The translations under genes were made by a program, and so were the position numbers. The notes under the pieces were generated by a model. It made no database searches and was not told the origin of the DNA. It saw nothing but the letters and a program-made list of their open reading frames with translations. This document shows, piece after piece, positions 17,141 to 24,777 of a stretch of DNA of 64,000 bases. The DNA is from CAWCBG01 sp963793845 (GTDB taxonomy: Bacteria > Acidobacteriota > Terriglobia > Terriglobales > Acidobacteriaceae), in contig CAWCBG010000014.1 in NCBI GenBank assembly GCA_963793845.1, forward strand, positions 1,409,257 to 1,473,256, read 5' to 3'. How positions within the stretch are numbered: the stretch's first letter is position 1; the number at the start of each line of letters is the position of its first letter.

Positions 17141-18097
17141 TTATTGCTTAGCCGTCTCCGACGGTTGCCAGGTGCTGGGGTTCGGAGGCGCGTTCGGGTT
17201 TACTCCGAAGTCCCACACGTACAGATTGATCTCCTGCCCCCCGAGCATTTCCACGATGGCGTACTCCCCCGGAGGCAGGTCTTTCGCAGGCGTCACCTTG
17301 ACCCACTGTCCCACTCCCAGCATCTGCACAGTCGTAGGAAGGTAATTGCCCGACTCGGTCGTCTTGCCGGAGATGGACGTCTTCAGGTTTCCAATCGTAC
17401 GGGTGTCTTTGTCTTTCTTGCTGGTCTCGGCACGCACAATGCGGAAGCGGTTCTCCACCGGAACGTCGTTCTGCGGGCCCTCGTCAATGTCGATGTAGAT
17501 TACAGGCAGGGGCGTGTGTGCCTGGATCTTCGCGTGTGCACCATTCAATTGAAAGCTGTGCGTGGTGCCGGCGAGGGGATTGATCTGCGCCAGCAGAATG
17601 CTCTTCCCGGTCTGCTGCTTTTTTACGTCGCTGCCGTTCTGCATGATCTCGGACAACGTTGGCTTGCCCGCATATTGATCGAATAGAAACACGCCGCCGG
17701 TACCGGGCAGACGCATGCTCGGCGAGATCTCCGGAGAATTGGCTTCTTCTTTCTCGCGCTCTTCTTTTTCCTCGGGAGTCTCCTCGGTCCGCTTGGTCAG
17801 CTTACCGGCGGCAAGATCCGCGTCGTATTTCTTGGTCGCATCCCAATCGATCAGCGAAAAGGGAATGTCTTCCCATTGGTAGCGGTCGGCGCTGAAGTAG
17901 TGCACCCGGTCGCCCTGGATCTCGTACTTGATCACCGGCTGAAACGATCCGTCCTTCAGAATGAGCCGCTGGGTGCGCTCCTGCGCCTGCGCAGCGATGA
18001 CTAAAAACTCACGGTCGGCCCGTTCTCGCGGAAGCAGCAGGCCCATCAACAGGACGGCAGCAGTCAGCAACGAGACCTTAGCGAGAGCACATTTCAT
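17141..18097 (-). CDS. Hypothetical exported protein
   Basis: About 318 aa from the ATG at 18097, which begins a hydrophobic export segment (KVSLLTAAVLLMGLLLP). A strongly charged linker (TEETPEEKEEREKEEAN) divides the protein. The N-terminal part contains LKDGSFQPVIKYEIQGDRVHYFS, a short beta domain often seen in Acidobacteria secreted proteins. The C-terminal part has beta-strand phrases (VYIDIDEGPQNDVP, LPPGEYAIVEMLG) resembling a carboxypeptidase-regulatory-like fold. No enzyme motif was recognised. It precedes no obvious operon partner; the next gene is gpsA upstream, 68 nt away. Confidence 0.55.
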   Translation of the reverse strand: MKCALAKVSLLTAAVLLMGLLLPRERADREFLVIAAQAQERTQRLILKDGSFQPVIKYEIQGDRVHYFSADRYQWEDIPFSLIDWDATKKYDADLAAGKLTKRTEETPEEKEEREKEEANSPEISPSMRLPGTGGVFLFDQYAGKPTLSEIMQNGSDVKKQQTGKSILLAQINPLAGTTHSFQLNGAHAKIQAHTPLPVIYIDIDEGPQNDVPVENRFRIVRAETSKKDKDTRTIGNLKTSISGKTTESGNYLPTTVQMLGVGQWVKVTPAKDLPPGEYAIVEMLGGQEINLYVWDFGVNPNAPPNPSTWQPSETAKQ

Positions 18098-18165
18098 CGC
18101 TGATAGTTTAGACCCAAATCCGGTGGAAACCACAGATCCCTCGCCGATCGAAGTCGGCCAGTTCC

Positions 18166-19191
18166 TCAGCTTCGATAGAGCCCGGTCTCGCTGGTCGAAG
18201 GCCGCCCCATCAGGTCGCGAATTGCCGTATGCACCGATTTTCCCTGCTGCAGCACGGCGTGCATCTGCTCGGTGATCGGCATCTCGACGCCCATCTTGCG
18301 AGCCAGGCCGACCGCGGCATTGGTGGTGAGCACGCCTTCGGCCACCATGCCGTGCATGCCTGCGATGATCTCATCCAACGCCCGGCCGCGTCCCAGTTCG
18401 ACACCGACACTGCGATTACGCGACAGACCACCGGTGCACGTCAAGACGAGATCGCCGAGTCCGGCCAGTCCCGCCATGGTCTCGGCGCGGCCGCCGCAGG
18501 CGACGGTGAGGCGGGTAATCTCTGCCAGTCCACGCGTAATGAGCGCGGCGACCGAGTTGTGTCCCAGGCTCAGGCCGTCGCACACACCCGCCGCAATGGC
18601 GACGATGTTCTTCAGCGCGCCGCCTAATTCGACTCCAACCATGTCGTCATTGGTGTAGACGCGGAAATGTGGGTCGCTGAATTCGGCCTGCACCATGGCG
18701 GCGAGTTGACTGTCGGCGGACGCGATTGCCAAAGCCGTCGGATCGCCGCGGGCCACTTCCTTGGCAAAGGTTGGCCCGCTCATGGCGCCGAGGCGAGGTG
18801 TGAAGCCCCTGGGCTTGACGAGTTCGGTGATGACCTCGGTCATGCGCAGCAGGGAATCGTTCTCGATGCCTTTAGTGGCGCTGACGAATAGCATCTCCGG
18901 CCGGAGGTGGGGCAGCATCGCCTGAAAGACGCGCCGGGTGTGATGCGACGGCATGACACTCACGACAACCTCTGCGCCGTCGAGCGCTGCTTCCAGACTG
19001 TTGCTGGCGGTGACGCCGGGCGGGATGGTCTCGCCGGGCAGAAAAAGCTCGTTCACATGCCGCGTGTTGATGCTCTCGCAGACCTCAAGCTCATGCGCCC
19101 ACAGGCAGACGCCGTGCTTCCCTTTGCGTCCCAGGACGATGGAGATGGCGGTTCCCCATGCACCCGCGCCGATGATGGCAATCCTGCTCAC
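18166..19191 (-). CDS. gpsA: Glycerol-3-phosphate dehydrogenase [NAD(P)+] GpsA
   Basis: 341 aa. The N-terminal nucleotide-binding motif IIGAGAWGTAISIVL is followed by SATKGIEND, SGPTFAKEVARG and the catalytic-lysine region GALKNIVAIAAGVCDGL. The C-terminal GLGDLVLTCTGGLSRN is also diagnostic. It reduces dihydroxyacetone phosphate to sn-glycerol 3-phosphate for phospholipid synthesis. The gene overlaps the upstream plsY by 4 nt, so the enzyme making G3P is coupled to the acyltransferase that consumes it. Confidence 0.95.
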   Translation of the reverse strand: MSRIAIIGAGAWGTAISIVLGRKGKHGVCLWAHELEVCESINTRHVNELFLPGETIPPGVTASNSLEAALDGAEVVVSVMPSHHTRRVFQAMLPHLRPEMLFVSATKGIENDSLLRMTEVITELVKPRGFTPRLGAMSGPTFAKEVARGDPTALAIASADSQLAAMVQAEFSDPHFRVYTNDDMVGVELGGALKNIVAIAAGVCDGLSLGHNSVAALITRGLAEITRLTVACGGRAETMAGLAGLGDLVLTCTGGLSRNRSVGVELGRGRALDEIIAGMHGMVAEGVLTTNAAVGLARKMGVEMPITEQMHAVLQQGKSVHTAIRDLMGRPSTSETGLYRS

Positions 19192-19877
19192 GAAGCTCTT
19201 CTTTCTGCGCCGAAGCGGTTTTCCTTGCCCGCCAGCAGGCGGCGGATGTTGTCTTTATGCCGGATGATAACGAGCAGGCAAGAGGCAATAATCAAGCCGA
19301 TGACGGCGGGAATTCGAGTGAACGGATCTAGCCGCCAGGCCGCGATGGGGAAAACGGCTGCGCCCAGAATGCTGCCGAGAGAAACATAGCGTGTTACCGC
19401 GACGATCGCGATGAAGATCACCAGCACAACCAGCACGGCAGGTGCGGCGATGGCGGTGAAAGCACCGACTGCGGTGGCCACGCCCTTTCCGCCTTTGAAG
19501 CGCAACCAGATGGGGAACATGTGGCCGACGATGGCGCAAAAGCCCGCAAGAGCTGCCGCGACATAGGCGCGTTGCAGCGGTTCCGGCATGCTGACCCATC
19601 CTCTCCAGCCGACTACATAGCCTACGAGCATTGGCTGGTGTGGCACAGTCAAGCGGAATGCAACCGTCACTGCGACGTAGCCCTTGAGAGCATCGAGCAT
19701 AAGCGTGGCGATGGCGAGACCCTTCGATCCGGTGCGCGCAACGTTGGTGGCCCCGATGTTGCCGCTGCCGGTCTCGCGGACATCAACCCCACGGAAGATG
19801 CGCACCAGAAGATAGCCAAAGGGGATCGAACCCAACAAGTAAGAACCAAGCGCGATGATGATGAGTTTGCTGGTCAA
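19188..19877 (-). CDS. plsY: Acyl-phosphate:glycerol-3-phosphate acyltransferase PlsY
   Basis: 229 aa, start TTG at 19877. An integral membrane protein with about five helices and the PlsY signatures ETGSGNIGATNVAR (G3P site), FKGGKGVATAVGAF (acyl-phosphate site) and HKDNIRRLLAGKENRFG near the C-terminus. It catalyses the first acylation of glycerol 3-phosphate. The rare start codon could lower translation relative to gpsA. It follows thpR by 25 nt on the same strand. Confidence 0.93.
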   Translation of the reverse strand: MTSKLIIIALGSYLLGSIPFGYLLVRIFRGVDVRETGSGNIGATNVARTGSKGLAIATLMLDALKGYVAVTVAFRLTVPHQPMLVGYVVGWRGWVSMPEPLQRAYVAAALAGFCAIVGHMFPIWLRFKGGKGVATAVGAFTAIAAPAVLVVLVIFIAIVAVTRYVSLGSILGAAVFPIAAWRLDPFTRIPAVIGLIIASCLLVIIRHKDNIRRLLAGKENRFGAERRAS

Positions 19878-19902
19878 CGGGTTTCGGCATAAAGAAGGCG
19901 AG

Positions 19903-20478
19903 CTACTCCAAAGGAAAGCGCGCCAACTTTGTGTACTGTGCGCCCTTGGGCGACAGCTTGCTCTCGTAAAGACAAAACTCGGACGCGGTCATTGTACCGA
20001 ACTCAAGCTGGGGTATCGTCTCAATCCTCGCCTGCACCAGTTGCAGACCGGGCGCACTTCGCTCACCGCGCACTGGCCGCGGGCGTCCGCTGCCGGCGCG
20101 GGCCAGCGTAAGGTGAGGCTTGTAGGGCTGCTTATCGGGCTGGAAACCCAGTGGCTCCAGCGGGCGTCCGATGGCGGAGACTAATTCCTGCAAGTGCTCG
20201 TCTGCCTCGATGCCAATCCAGAAGACGCGCGGAGCACGGGGCGTGGGGAAGAATCCGGTATTGCGGAAAGCCAGATAGATTGGGCTGGATTGAACATCCT
20301 GAAGCGCGGTGCGAATCTCGTCGAGGTTCTTCGTTTCGCCGAGGAATTGCAGGGTGATGTGGAAGGACTCCGGGCTGACCCATTTCACATCGGGCGCGAG
20401 CGCGCGCAACTCGTCGCGGAAGGCGGCGATGCGCCGGCGAATGTCGGAGTCGATATCGAGGGCAAGGAAGAGGCGCAT
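19903..20478 (-). CDS. thpR: RNA 2',3'-cyclic phosphodiesterase ThpR (2H family)
   Basis: 191 aa from the ATG at 20478 (MRLFLALDI); a longer frame to 20559 reads through repeat DNA and is rejected. Two 2H-phosphoesterase signatures, HITLQFLG and HLTLAR, are placed about 85 residues apart as expected. The family hydrolyses 2',3'-cyclic phosphates on RNA ends. It sits at the head of the thpR-plsY-gpsA run. Confidence 0.88.
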   Translation of the reverse strand: MRLFLALDIDSDIRRRIAAFRDELRALAPDVKWVSPESFHITLQFLGETKNLDEIRTALQDVQSSPIYLAFRNTGFFPTPRAPRVFWIGIEADEHLQELVSAIGRPLEPLGFQPDKQPYKPHLTLARAGSGRPRPVRGERSAPGLQLVQARIETIPQLEFGTMTASEFCLYESKLSPKGAQYTKLARFPLE

Positions 20479-20534
20479 GAGGTTGCGAACTCGTTGGCCG
20501 CTACGCGGCTTCAAGGTCTTGGATTGTGCTCCAC

Positions 20535-20580
20535 CCCGGGGCTTGCGCCCCGGGCTCAAAGTGCGCCGCCGCTTCGCGGC
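20535..20580. repeat. Pair of GC-rich intergenic hairpins
   Basis: 20535-20554 is CCCGGGGC-TTGC-GCCCCGGG, a perfect 8-bp stem with a 4-nt loop. 20568-20580 is GCCGC-TTC-GCGGC. Both lie just upstream of thpR, in the 258-bp gap to cinA. Their compact palindromic form suggests a REP-like intergenic element distinct from the GAGGGATCTGCT family. Confidence 0.5.
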
Positions 20581-20655
20581 TGGTCCGGTCGCACTACGGA
20601 CATTTTGAGCTCAGCACCCAGGCACACCCCGAAGGCGCTGCTAAAAAGGCGCACC

Positions 20656-20691
20656 GCAGATCCCTCACCCCTGAAGGGGTTCGGGATGACA
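20656..20691 (-). repeat. Dispersed REP-like element, inverted copy
   Basis: Begins GCAGATCCCTCA and ends TCGGGATGACA, around a small palindrome (CCCCTGAAGGGG). Read on the minus strand it matches the window-wide pattern TGTCATC(A/C)CGA...TGAGGGATCTGC. Confidence 0.6.
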
Positions 20692-20753
20692 ACCATAAGA
20701 GCTCCTACGAGACGCCTGAAGCCGTGCCCTTCCAAATCACGCGCTCCACGGCC

Positions 20754-21305
20754 TTACATCAGCAGTCGACGCACCATGTCCAGAGCCTGCTGGCTGGCCC
20801 AACGCCGAACACGCTCGCGATCGCCGGGAAAGCGCCGTTGCACGACTTCCTGTTTTGTCCCATCGGTGATAGCGACGTAAACCAGTCCAACCGGCTTCTC
20901 CTCGGTTCCGCCCCCAGGTCCTGCAATGCCGGTTACACCGACACCGATGTCGGCGTTGCAGATGTCGCGAATATTTTCTGCGAGCGCCAGCGCCACTTCG
21001 CGGCTGACCGCGCCGTGGGCTTCGATCATCAGCGGAGGCACATCGGCAAATAGTGTCTTCAGGTCGTTCGAATAAACGACCGCGCCGCCGAGAAAATGGC
21101 GCGAGCTTCCGGGCACGGACGTAATGCGTTCCGCTACCAGTCCACCGGTACATGACTCTGCGACTGCCAGCTTCAGATTGCGCATCTGCAAGTAATAGCC
21201 GACGATCTGCTCGAGCGACTCGCCCTGGGTGGAGAAGACGGCGTCGCCAAGTTCGTCCTCCAGTTCGCCGGCAAGGCGATCGACCGCGATTTGCGCTTCC
21301 TCCAA
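20754..21305 (-). CDS. cinA: CinA C-terminal domain (nicotinamide-nucleotide amidase), separated by frameshift
   Basis: Second part of a cinA gene. The frame carries the PncC/CinA amidase domain: LKLAVAESCTGGLVAERIT, VPGSSRHFLGGAVVYSN, and GVTGIAGPGGGTEEKPVGLVY, all conserved. It deamidates nicotinamide mononucleotide in NAD salvage. The N-terminal MoaB-like domain lies in the neighbouring frame and joins smoothly if one base near 21306 is removed (RAAT|LEEAQIAVDRL). So this is one gene with a single-base insertion rather than two genes, unless the amidase is translated alone from the TTG at 21305. Confidence 0.8.
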   Translation of the reverse strand: MEEAQIAVDRLAGELEDELGDAVFSTQGESLEQIVGYYLQMRNLKLAVAESCTGGLVAERITSVPGSSRHFLGGAVVYSNDLKTLFADVPPLMIEAHGAVSREVALALAENIRDICNADIGVGVTGIAGPGGGTEEKPVGLVYVAITDGTKQEVVQRRFPGDRERVRRWASQQALDMVRRLLM

Positions 21306-21999
21306 GTGTTGCTGCCCTGGCGAGCAGATGAAACTCCACCTGTCCCTGCCCGGCGAGAACGGTGGTCTCTACTTCTGGATGGCCTTTATAAATGGGCGCG
21401 GTGCGCGCATCGGCGGCCGACTCAGGCAGCATCGCCGTCTTGAGAACTCTGGTCGCGATCGCCGCCTGGGGCACCTTCGCGCGCAAACGATCCACAACCT
21501 GGCCATGCCAAAGCGCCTCTAGTTCATGAGGAGGTCCGGGCAGCAGCACGACAATCCGAGGCGAGCCGTGATGCGTCGTCTCCAGCCATTGGCCGGGCGC
21601 AGTGCCGCGCGCATTCGGCAGGACGGTCGCTCCCTTGAGAAGGTCGGCCTGCTTGGCATTGTTCTCGGGCATCTGGATGCGGCGCTCGGCGAAGCGCTTG
21701 TACATCGCGGTGACGATTTCGTGATCCCGGCGCAACTCGGTCCCCAGCGCATCGGCCACGCACTCGCGGGTGAGGTCGTCCTCGGTCGGCCCGAGGCCTC
21801 CGATGAAGATCAGAATGTCGGAGCGCTCGAGCGCCGTCCGCGCGGCGTTGATGAGATGAGATCTATGGTCGCCAACGATGGTCTTGAAGGCGACGGTCAC
21901 GCCGAGTTCGTTAAGCCGGGCCGTCAGGAACAGGGAATTGGTGTCTTGCCGGTACGGAGTGAGCATTTCCGAGCCGACCGCGATGATTTCGGCGATCAC
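21306..21999 (-). CDS. cinA: CinA N-terminal MoaB/CinA-like domain, frameshifted from its C-terminal domain
   Basis: About 231 aa from the ATG at 21999. Motifs of the competence/damage-inducible CinA N-terminal (molybdopterin-binding-like, ADP-ribose pyrophosphatase) domain: EIIAVGSEMLTPYRQDTNS, FIGGLGPTEDDLTRE, and LLPGPPHELEALW. Past base 21306 the frame departs from the family into Arg-rich non-homologous sequence, while the amidase domain continues one frame over. The rest of the gene looks functional, with no other stop or deletion. Confidence 0.82.
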
Positions 22000-22057
22000 G
22001 GATTCAGTCTAGCACCGCCAAAACGCCGGAAGCAGGCTTAGGGTTACGCTGAACATC

Positions 22058-22462
22058 TCAACCTTTGCCTGAAGGGTTGGTCTTGCCGAAGCCCGGCAAG
22101 TCCTTGGCAAACGGCAGGTCGCTTACGTGCAGGAAGACCGGCGGTGGCAAGTCCCAGAAATCGGAGGGAATGGGTCGGGGCTTATGAGTGGTCAGGTCCC
22201 AGCTCGATTGCTGGTTGCTGATTACTTTGCCGGTCGAGTCATAGGTGCGATCGCGCCGCAGTCCCAGACTCTGATGGTAGCTGGTTAGCTCGGAGCGCAG
22301 CGCAGCCAGCGATCCGTCGGAATGGAAGCAATAGTCGGCCTTCTCGAGGGCGTCGCCAAACTGATTTTGAAATACGAACTGGGCAGCAACGATATGGCCA
22401 TTTCGCTGGGTGACGATGGCCGTGCTTTGTCCATTGCGCTGGGCAACAGCGAAATCATTGCT
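22058..22462 (-). CDS. C-terminal part of a hypothetical secreted protein (frameshifted)
   Basis: The continuous coding-like stretch starts at SNDFAVAQRNGQ and ends at the stop at 22058. It has beta-rich segments (TAIVTQRNGHIVAAQFVFQ, KADYCFHSDGSLAALRSEL). No family is recognised. The same frame upstream is Arg/Pro/Ser-rich shadow sequence, while the adjacent frame carries a signal peptide and coding sequence that stops exactly here. Removing one base near 22463 fuses the two into one protein of about 208 aa. Confidence 0.5.
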   Translation of the reverse strand, partial: SNDFAVAQRNGQSTAIVTQRNGHIVAAQFVFQNQFGDALEKADYCFHSDGSLAALRSELTSYHQSLGLRRDRTYDSTGKVISNQQSSWDLTTHKPRPIPSDFWDLPPPVFLHVSDLPFAKDLPGFGKTNPSGKG

Positions 22463-22682
22463 GCGAGCTGACGGGTTGCCAGTGGTCTTCCGCAGGGTCG
22501 GGGTTTTGCGGAAGGGCGGAGAAGAGCAGGGCATTCTCGCGATGCTGTGCCGCATAGGCGAAAACGGAGGCGCAGTATTTGCCGATATCATCGGCGGAAT
22601 TGGGAGTCTGCTGCGCGATTGCGGTCGCGCACAAGAATGTAAGGGCGACAAAAATGAGGAGGCTTCTGGAGGGAGACCGCAT
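22455..22682 (-). CDS. N-terminal part of the same hypothetical secreted protein
   Basis: 75 aa from the ATG at 22682, opening with a signal peptide (SRSLLIFVALTFLCATAIA, cleavage before QQTP). It then reads DDIGKYCASVFAYAAQHREN and ends at a TGA (22455-22457). The neighbouring frame continues with coding character immediately after, so I read it as the 5' half of one gene broken by an extra base at about 22463. The start lies 11 nt after the stop of the upstream propeller gene, suggesting an operon. Confidence 0.5.
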   Translation of the reverse strand: MRSPSRSLLIFVALTFLCATAIAQQTPNSADDIGKYCASVFAYAAQHRENALLFSALPQNPDPAEDHWQPVSSQQ

Positions 22683-22692
22683 ACTTCCGGGT

Positions 22693-23748
22693 CTATTCTC
22701 GTGGCAACAGGTCCCGGCCTTCGATATCCCACGACAGGTGAAGCACGCCGCTATTGGTCGCCAGAACTGCCGAGCCGCCGGGCGCAAAGGCCAGTCCCAC
22801 AAGGTTGGGTCCGGAGACGGCGAGCGAGGCCTTAGCATCGGGCGTTATCTTTACGATGCCGCGCCGGCCATTCAGTGATGCCGCCACATAAAGATTGCTA
22901 TCCACGTCGAACGCCAGTCCCTGGGGACGGCCCAGTCCGCGATAGAAGACCTTCACCTCGCCGTGCGGATCGACCTGATACACAGCATCAAAGCTGGAGG
23001 TCGTTGGGCCGGTCACATAAAGATTGCCGTCATTGCCGAAGGCAAGATGATAGGCCGCCACGCTGGGTTCCAGCATGGCGAAGACAAAGATCTGACGGTC
23101 GCGGCCGATCTTGAAGATGGTGCCGCTGCGATCGCCGACATAAAGATTGCCCGCCGGATCGAAGGCGATGCCGGTGGCGACGCCCATGCCTTCCGCATAG
23201 GTGGTCATGCTTCCGTCTGATGCGACACGATACACGGCTTCGTCATAGCGGGAAGAGACGTAGAGGTTCTGGTCACGATCGAAGGCCATGCCGGTGGCAT
23301 TCATCATCTCGTGCAGGAACGGTTTCACTTCGTAGTTGGTGTCGATGCGAAACACGGCGACGGGTACTTTTTGCCCGCGCGAGCCGGAAAACGTGGCGTA
23401 AATGTTGCCTTCGGCGTCGACCGCGGGGTTGGCGACAGGATGCAGGCTCTCCGCGATGGGCACGGCTACACGGACCTGATGGGGATTGCTCTTGTGGCCG
23501 TTGGTCGCCACAATTACATCACCCGAACCGGCACCCTCGGGCACTCGGGCCACGATGAACTGCGCCGAGCCCACGATCACCGAGCCGTCGACATCGCCAA
23601 ATCGCACCGTAGGACGGCGCAACTCCTGCGGGCGAAGGCCGCGGCCAGTGATGCGAATCTCGCCCCCCGGCAGCGCGCACCCCGGATCGACCGCATCGAT
23701 GTGGGGCGTGCCATTCGGATTCTGCGGCGCTGTCTTTCGATCCACCAT
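22693..23748 (-). CDS. IPT/TIG plus NHL-repeat beta-propeller protein
   Basis: About 351 aa. Residues of about 15-95 form an IPT/TIG immunoglobulin-like domain (VDPGCALPGGEIRITGRGL...VPEGAGSGDVIVAT). Residues of about 105-345 are six NHL/SMP-30-like blades with recurring GNLYV phrases: AEGNIYATF, RDQNLYVSSRYD, PAGNLYVGDRSG, NDGNLYVTG and DSNLYVAASL. No signal peptide is clear, and no catalytic residues stand out. NHL propellers usually bind ligands or partners. The start at 23748 is the nearest ATG to the TIG domain; another ATG lies 18 nt upstream. Confidence 0.7.
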   Translation of the reverse strand: MVDRKTAPQNPNGTPHIDAVDPGCALPGGEIRITGRGLRPQELRRPTVRFGDVDGSVIVGSAQFIVARVPEGAGSGDVIVATNGHKSNPHQVRVAVPIAESLHPVANPAVDAEGNIYATFSGSRGQKVPVAVFRIDTNYEVKPFLHEMMNATGMAFDRDQNLYVSSRYDEAVYRVASDGSMTTYAEGMGVATGIAFDPAGNLYVGDRSGTIFKIGRDRQIFVFAMLEPSVAAYHLAFGNDGNLYVTGPTTSSFDAVYQVDPHGEVKVFYRGLGRPQGLAFDVDSNLYVAASLNGRRGIVKITPDAKASLAVSGPNLVGLAFAPGGSAVLATNSGVLHLSWDIEGRDLLPRE

Positions 23749-23798
23749 GCCTAATTGTCGCACCAAACCGGCCGGTCCGCGCCCTGCGACGGAGCTGT

Positions 23799-24311
23799 CT
23801 AGCCAAGAACTCGAAAGTGTACCAGCACTTGCAACACAATAAGGCCGTAGATGCCGGCTCCCAAATCGTCCACCACAATACCAGTACCATCCGGCAGCTT
23901 TTCCAGGCTGCGGATGGGCGGCGGCTTAAGGATGTCGAAAATTCTGAAAAGAAGGAAGCCCGCCAGCAGGGTCTTCCATTGAATAGGACACGCGATCAGG
24001 GTGAGGAGTTGTCCCGCGACCTCGTCGATCACCACGTGCTGCGGATCTTTCCGGCCACAGCCGCGCGCCTCGAGCGTCGCCGCGGGAATGCCAATGGCCA
24101 CGGAAACGGCGATCAACAGCAACAACACAGGTAGGACCGCCGGCGACGGCAAATGTGATCCGACTAGCCACCACAAGAGCACAGTTGCCAGCGAGCCCCA
24201 TGTGCCCGGTCCCGGACGCAAGCGGCCCGCGCCGAAGAAGGTCGCGACCATAGTCGCCCATCGCGGCGCTGTCGAGCGAGTTGTCGGCGACTCCGTGTGG
24301 CTATTTGTCAT
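23799..24311 (-). CDS. pgpA: Phosphatidylglycerophosphatase A PgpA
   Basis: 170 aa membrane protein. PgpA signatures: FFGAGRLRPGPGTWGSLA, the Mg-binding VIDEVAGQLLTL, and LFRIFDILKPPPIRSLEKLPDGTGIVVDDLGAGIY with its acidic cluster (written here in pieces of the conserved block around DILKPPPI and VVDDLGAG). It removes the phosphate from phosphatidylglycerophosphate to give phosphatidylglycerol. The ATG overlaps the end of yacG by 11 nt. Confidence 0.92.
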   Translation of the reverse strand: MTNSHTESPTTRSTAPRWATMVATFFGAGRLRPGPGTWGSLATVLLWWLVGSHLPSPAVLPVLLLLIAVSVAIGIPAATLEARGCGRKDPQHVVIDEVAGQLLTLIACPIQWKTLLAGFLLFRIFDILKPPPIRSLEKLPDGTGIVVDDLGAGIYGLIVLQVLVHFRVLG

Positions 24312-24501
24312 GAGATTTGGGGTAGTCCGAATCGTCTGTCTCGGGATCGTTCAGCGGCGTCGAGATCACGTATCCGCCGCTCGCCCACTTCCCCAGATCG
24401 ATCATGCGACAGCGCTCGCTGCAGAAGGGAAACTCCGGATCGCTCGTCAGCACAATCTTGCGGCAGGTCGGACAACGCAAGCTGCGAATCGATTTCGTCA
24501 T
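24301..24501 (-). CDS. yacG: DNA gyrase inhibitor / zinc-binding protein YacG
   Basis: 66 aa. A four-cysteine zinc site (CPTCRK near residue 10 and FCSERCRMIDLGKW near residue 27) followed by the conserved EGYVI-like GGYVIS segment; this is the YacG family. In Escherichia coli the protein binds GyrB and blocks DNA binding. It overlaps pgpA by 11 nt, so the two are co-translated. Confidence 0.9.
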   Translation of the reverse strand: MTKSIRSLRCPTCRKIVLTSDPEFPFCSERCRMIDLGKWASGGYVISTPLNDPETDDSDYPKSHDK

Positions 24502-24591
24502 ACAAGAACCGTTGTCAGTTATCGGTTCTCAGTTGTCAGCGAAACCGATTACCGAAATGCACCATCAGAAATGATCAGAAAATTTGCGTTT

Positions 24592-24664
24592 TGTCATCAC
24601 GAGGTCGCCGTGGCGACCGAGGGATCTGCTTTTTGCCTGCTCTAGCGAACAGCAGATTCCTCGC
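24592..24664 (+). repeat. Dispersed REP-like element with inverted partial partner
   Basis: 24592-24630 reads TGTCATCACGAG, a GTCGC..GCGAC palindrome, then GAGGGATCTGCT. A second, inverted end, AGCAGATTCCTCGC, follows at 24651-24664, so the pair could fold into a larger hairpin. The 276-bp gap between yacG and rimO holds only this element and two short-period tracts. Confidence 0.6.
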
Positions 24665-24743
24665 GCCGAAAGCCCGGCGCTCGTAACGGCAATTCGATCG
24701 AGGAATGCTCCAGAAGGCATGGAAAGCGTCCTAGGTTGGTCCT

Positions 24744-24777
24744 ACTGACCACTATCCACTAGCCACTGGCCACTGCC
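24744..24777 (+). repeat. Short-period tandem tract (CCACT units)
   Basis: Four imperfect units of about 7-10 bp (ctgaccactat / ccactag / ccactgg / ccactgcc) end directly at the rimO stop codon. A related tract, gttgtcagttatcggttctc followed by agttgtcagc, lies at about 24512-24540. Confidence 0.5.

Noticed and set aside
20479..20559. N-terminal extension of ThpR
   Set aside because: It is encoded by the GC-rich hairpin repeat; the family starts at MRLFLALDI.
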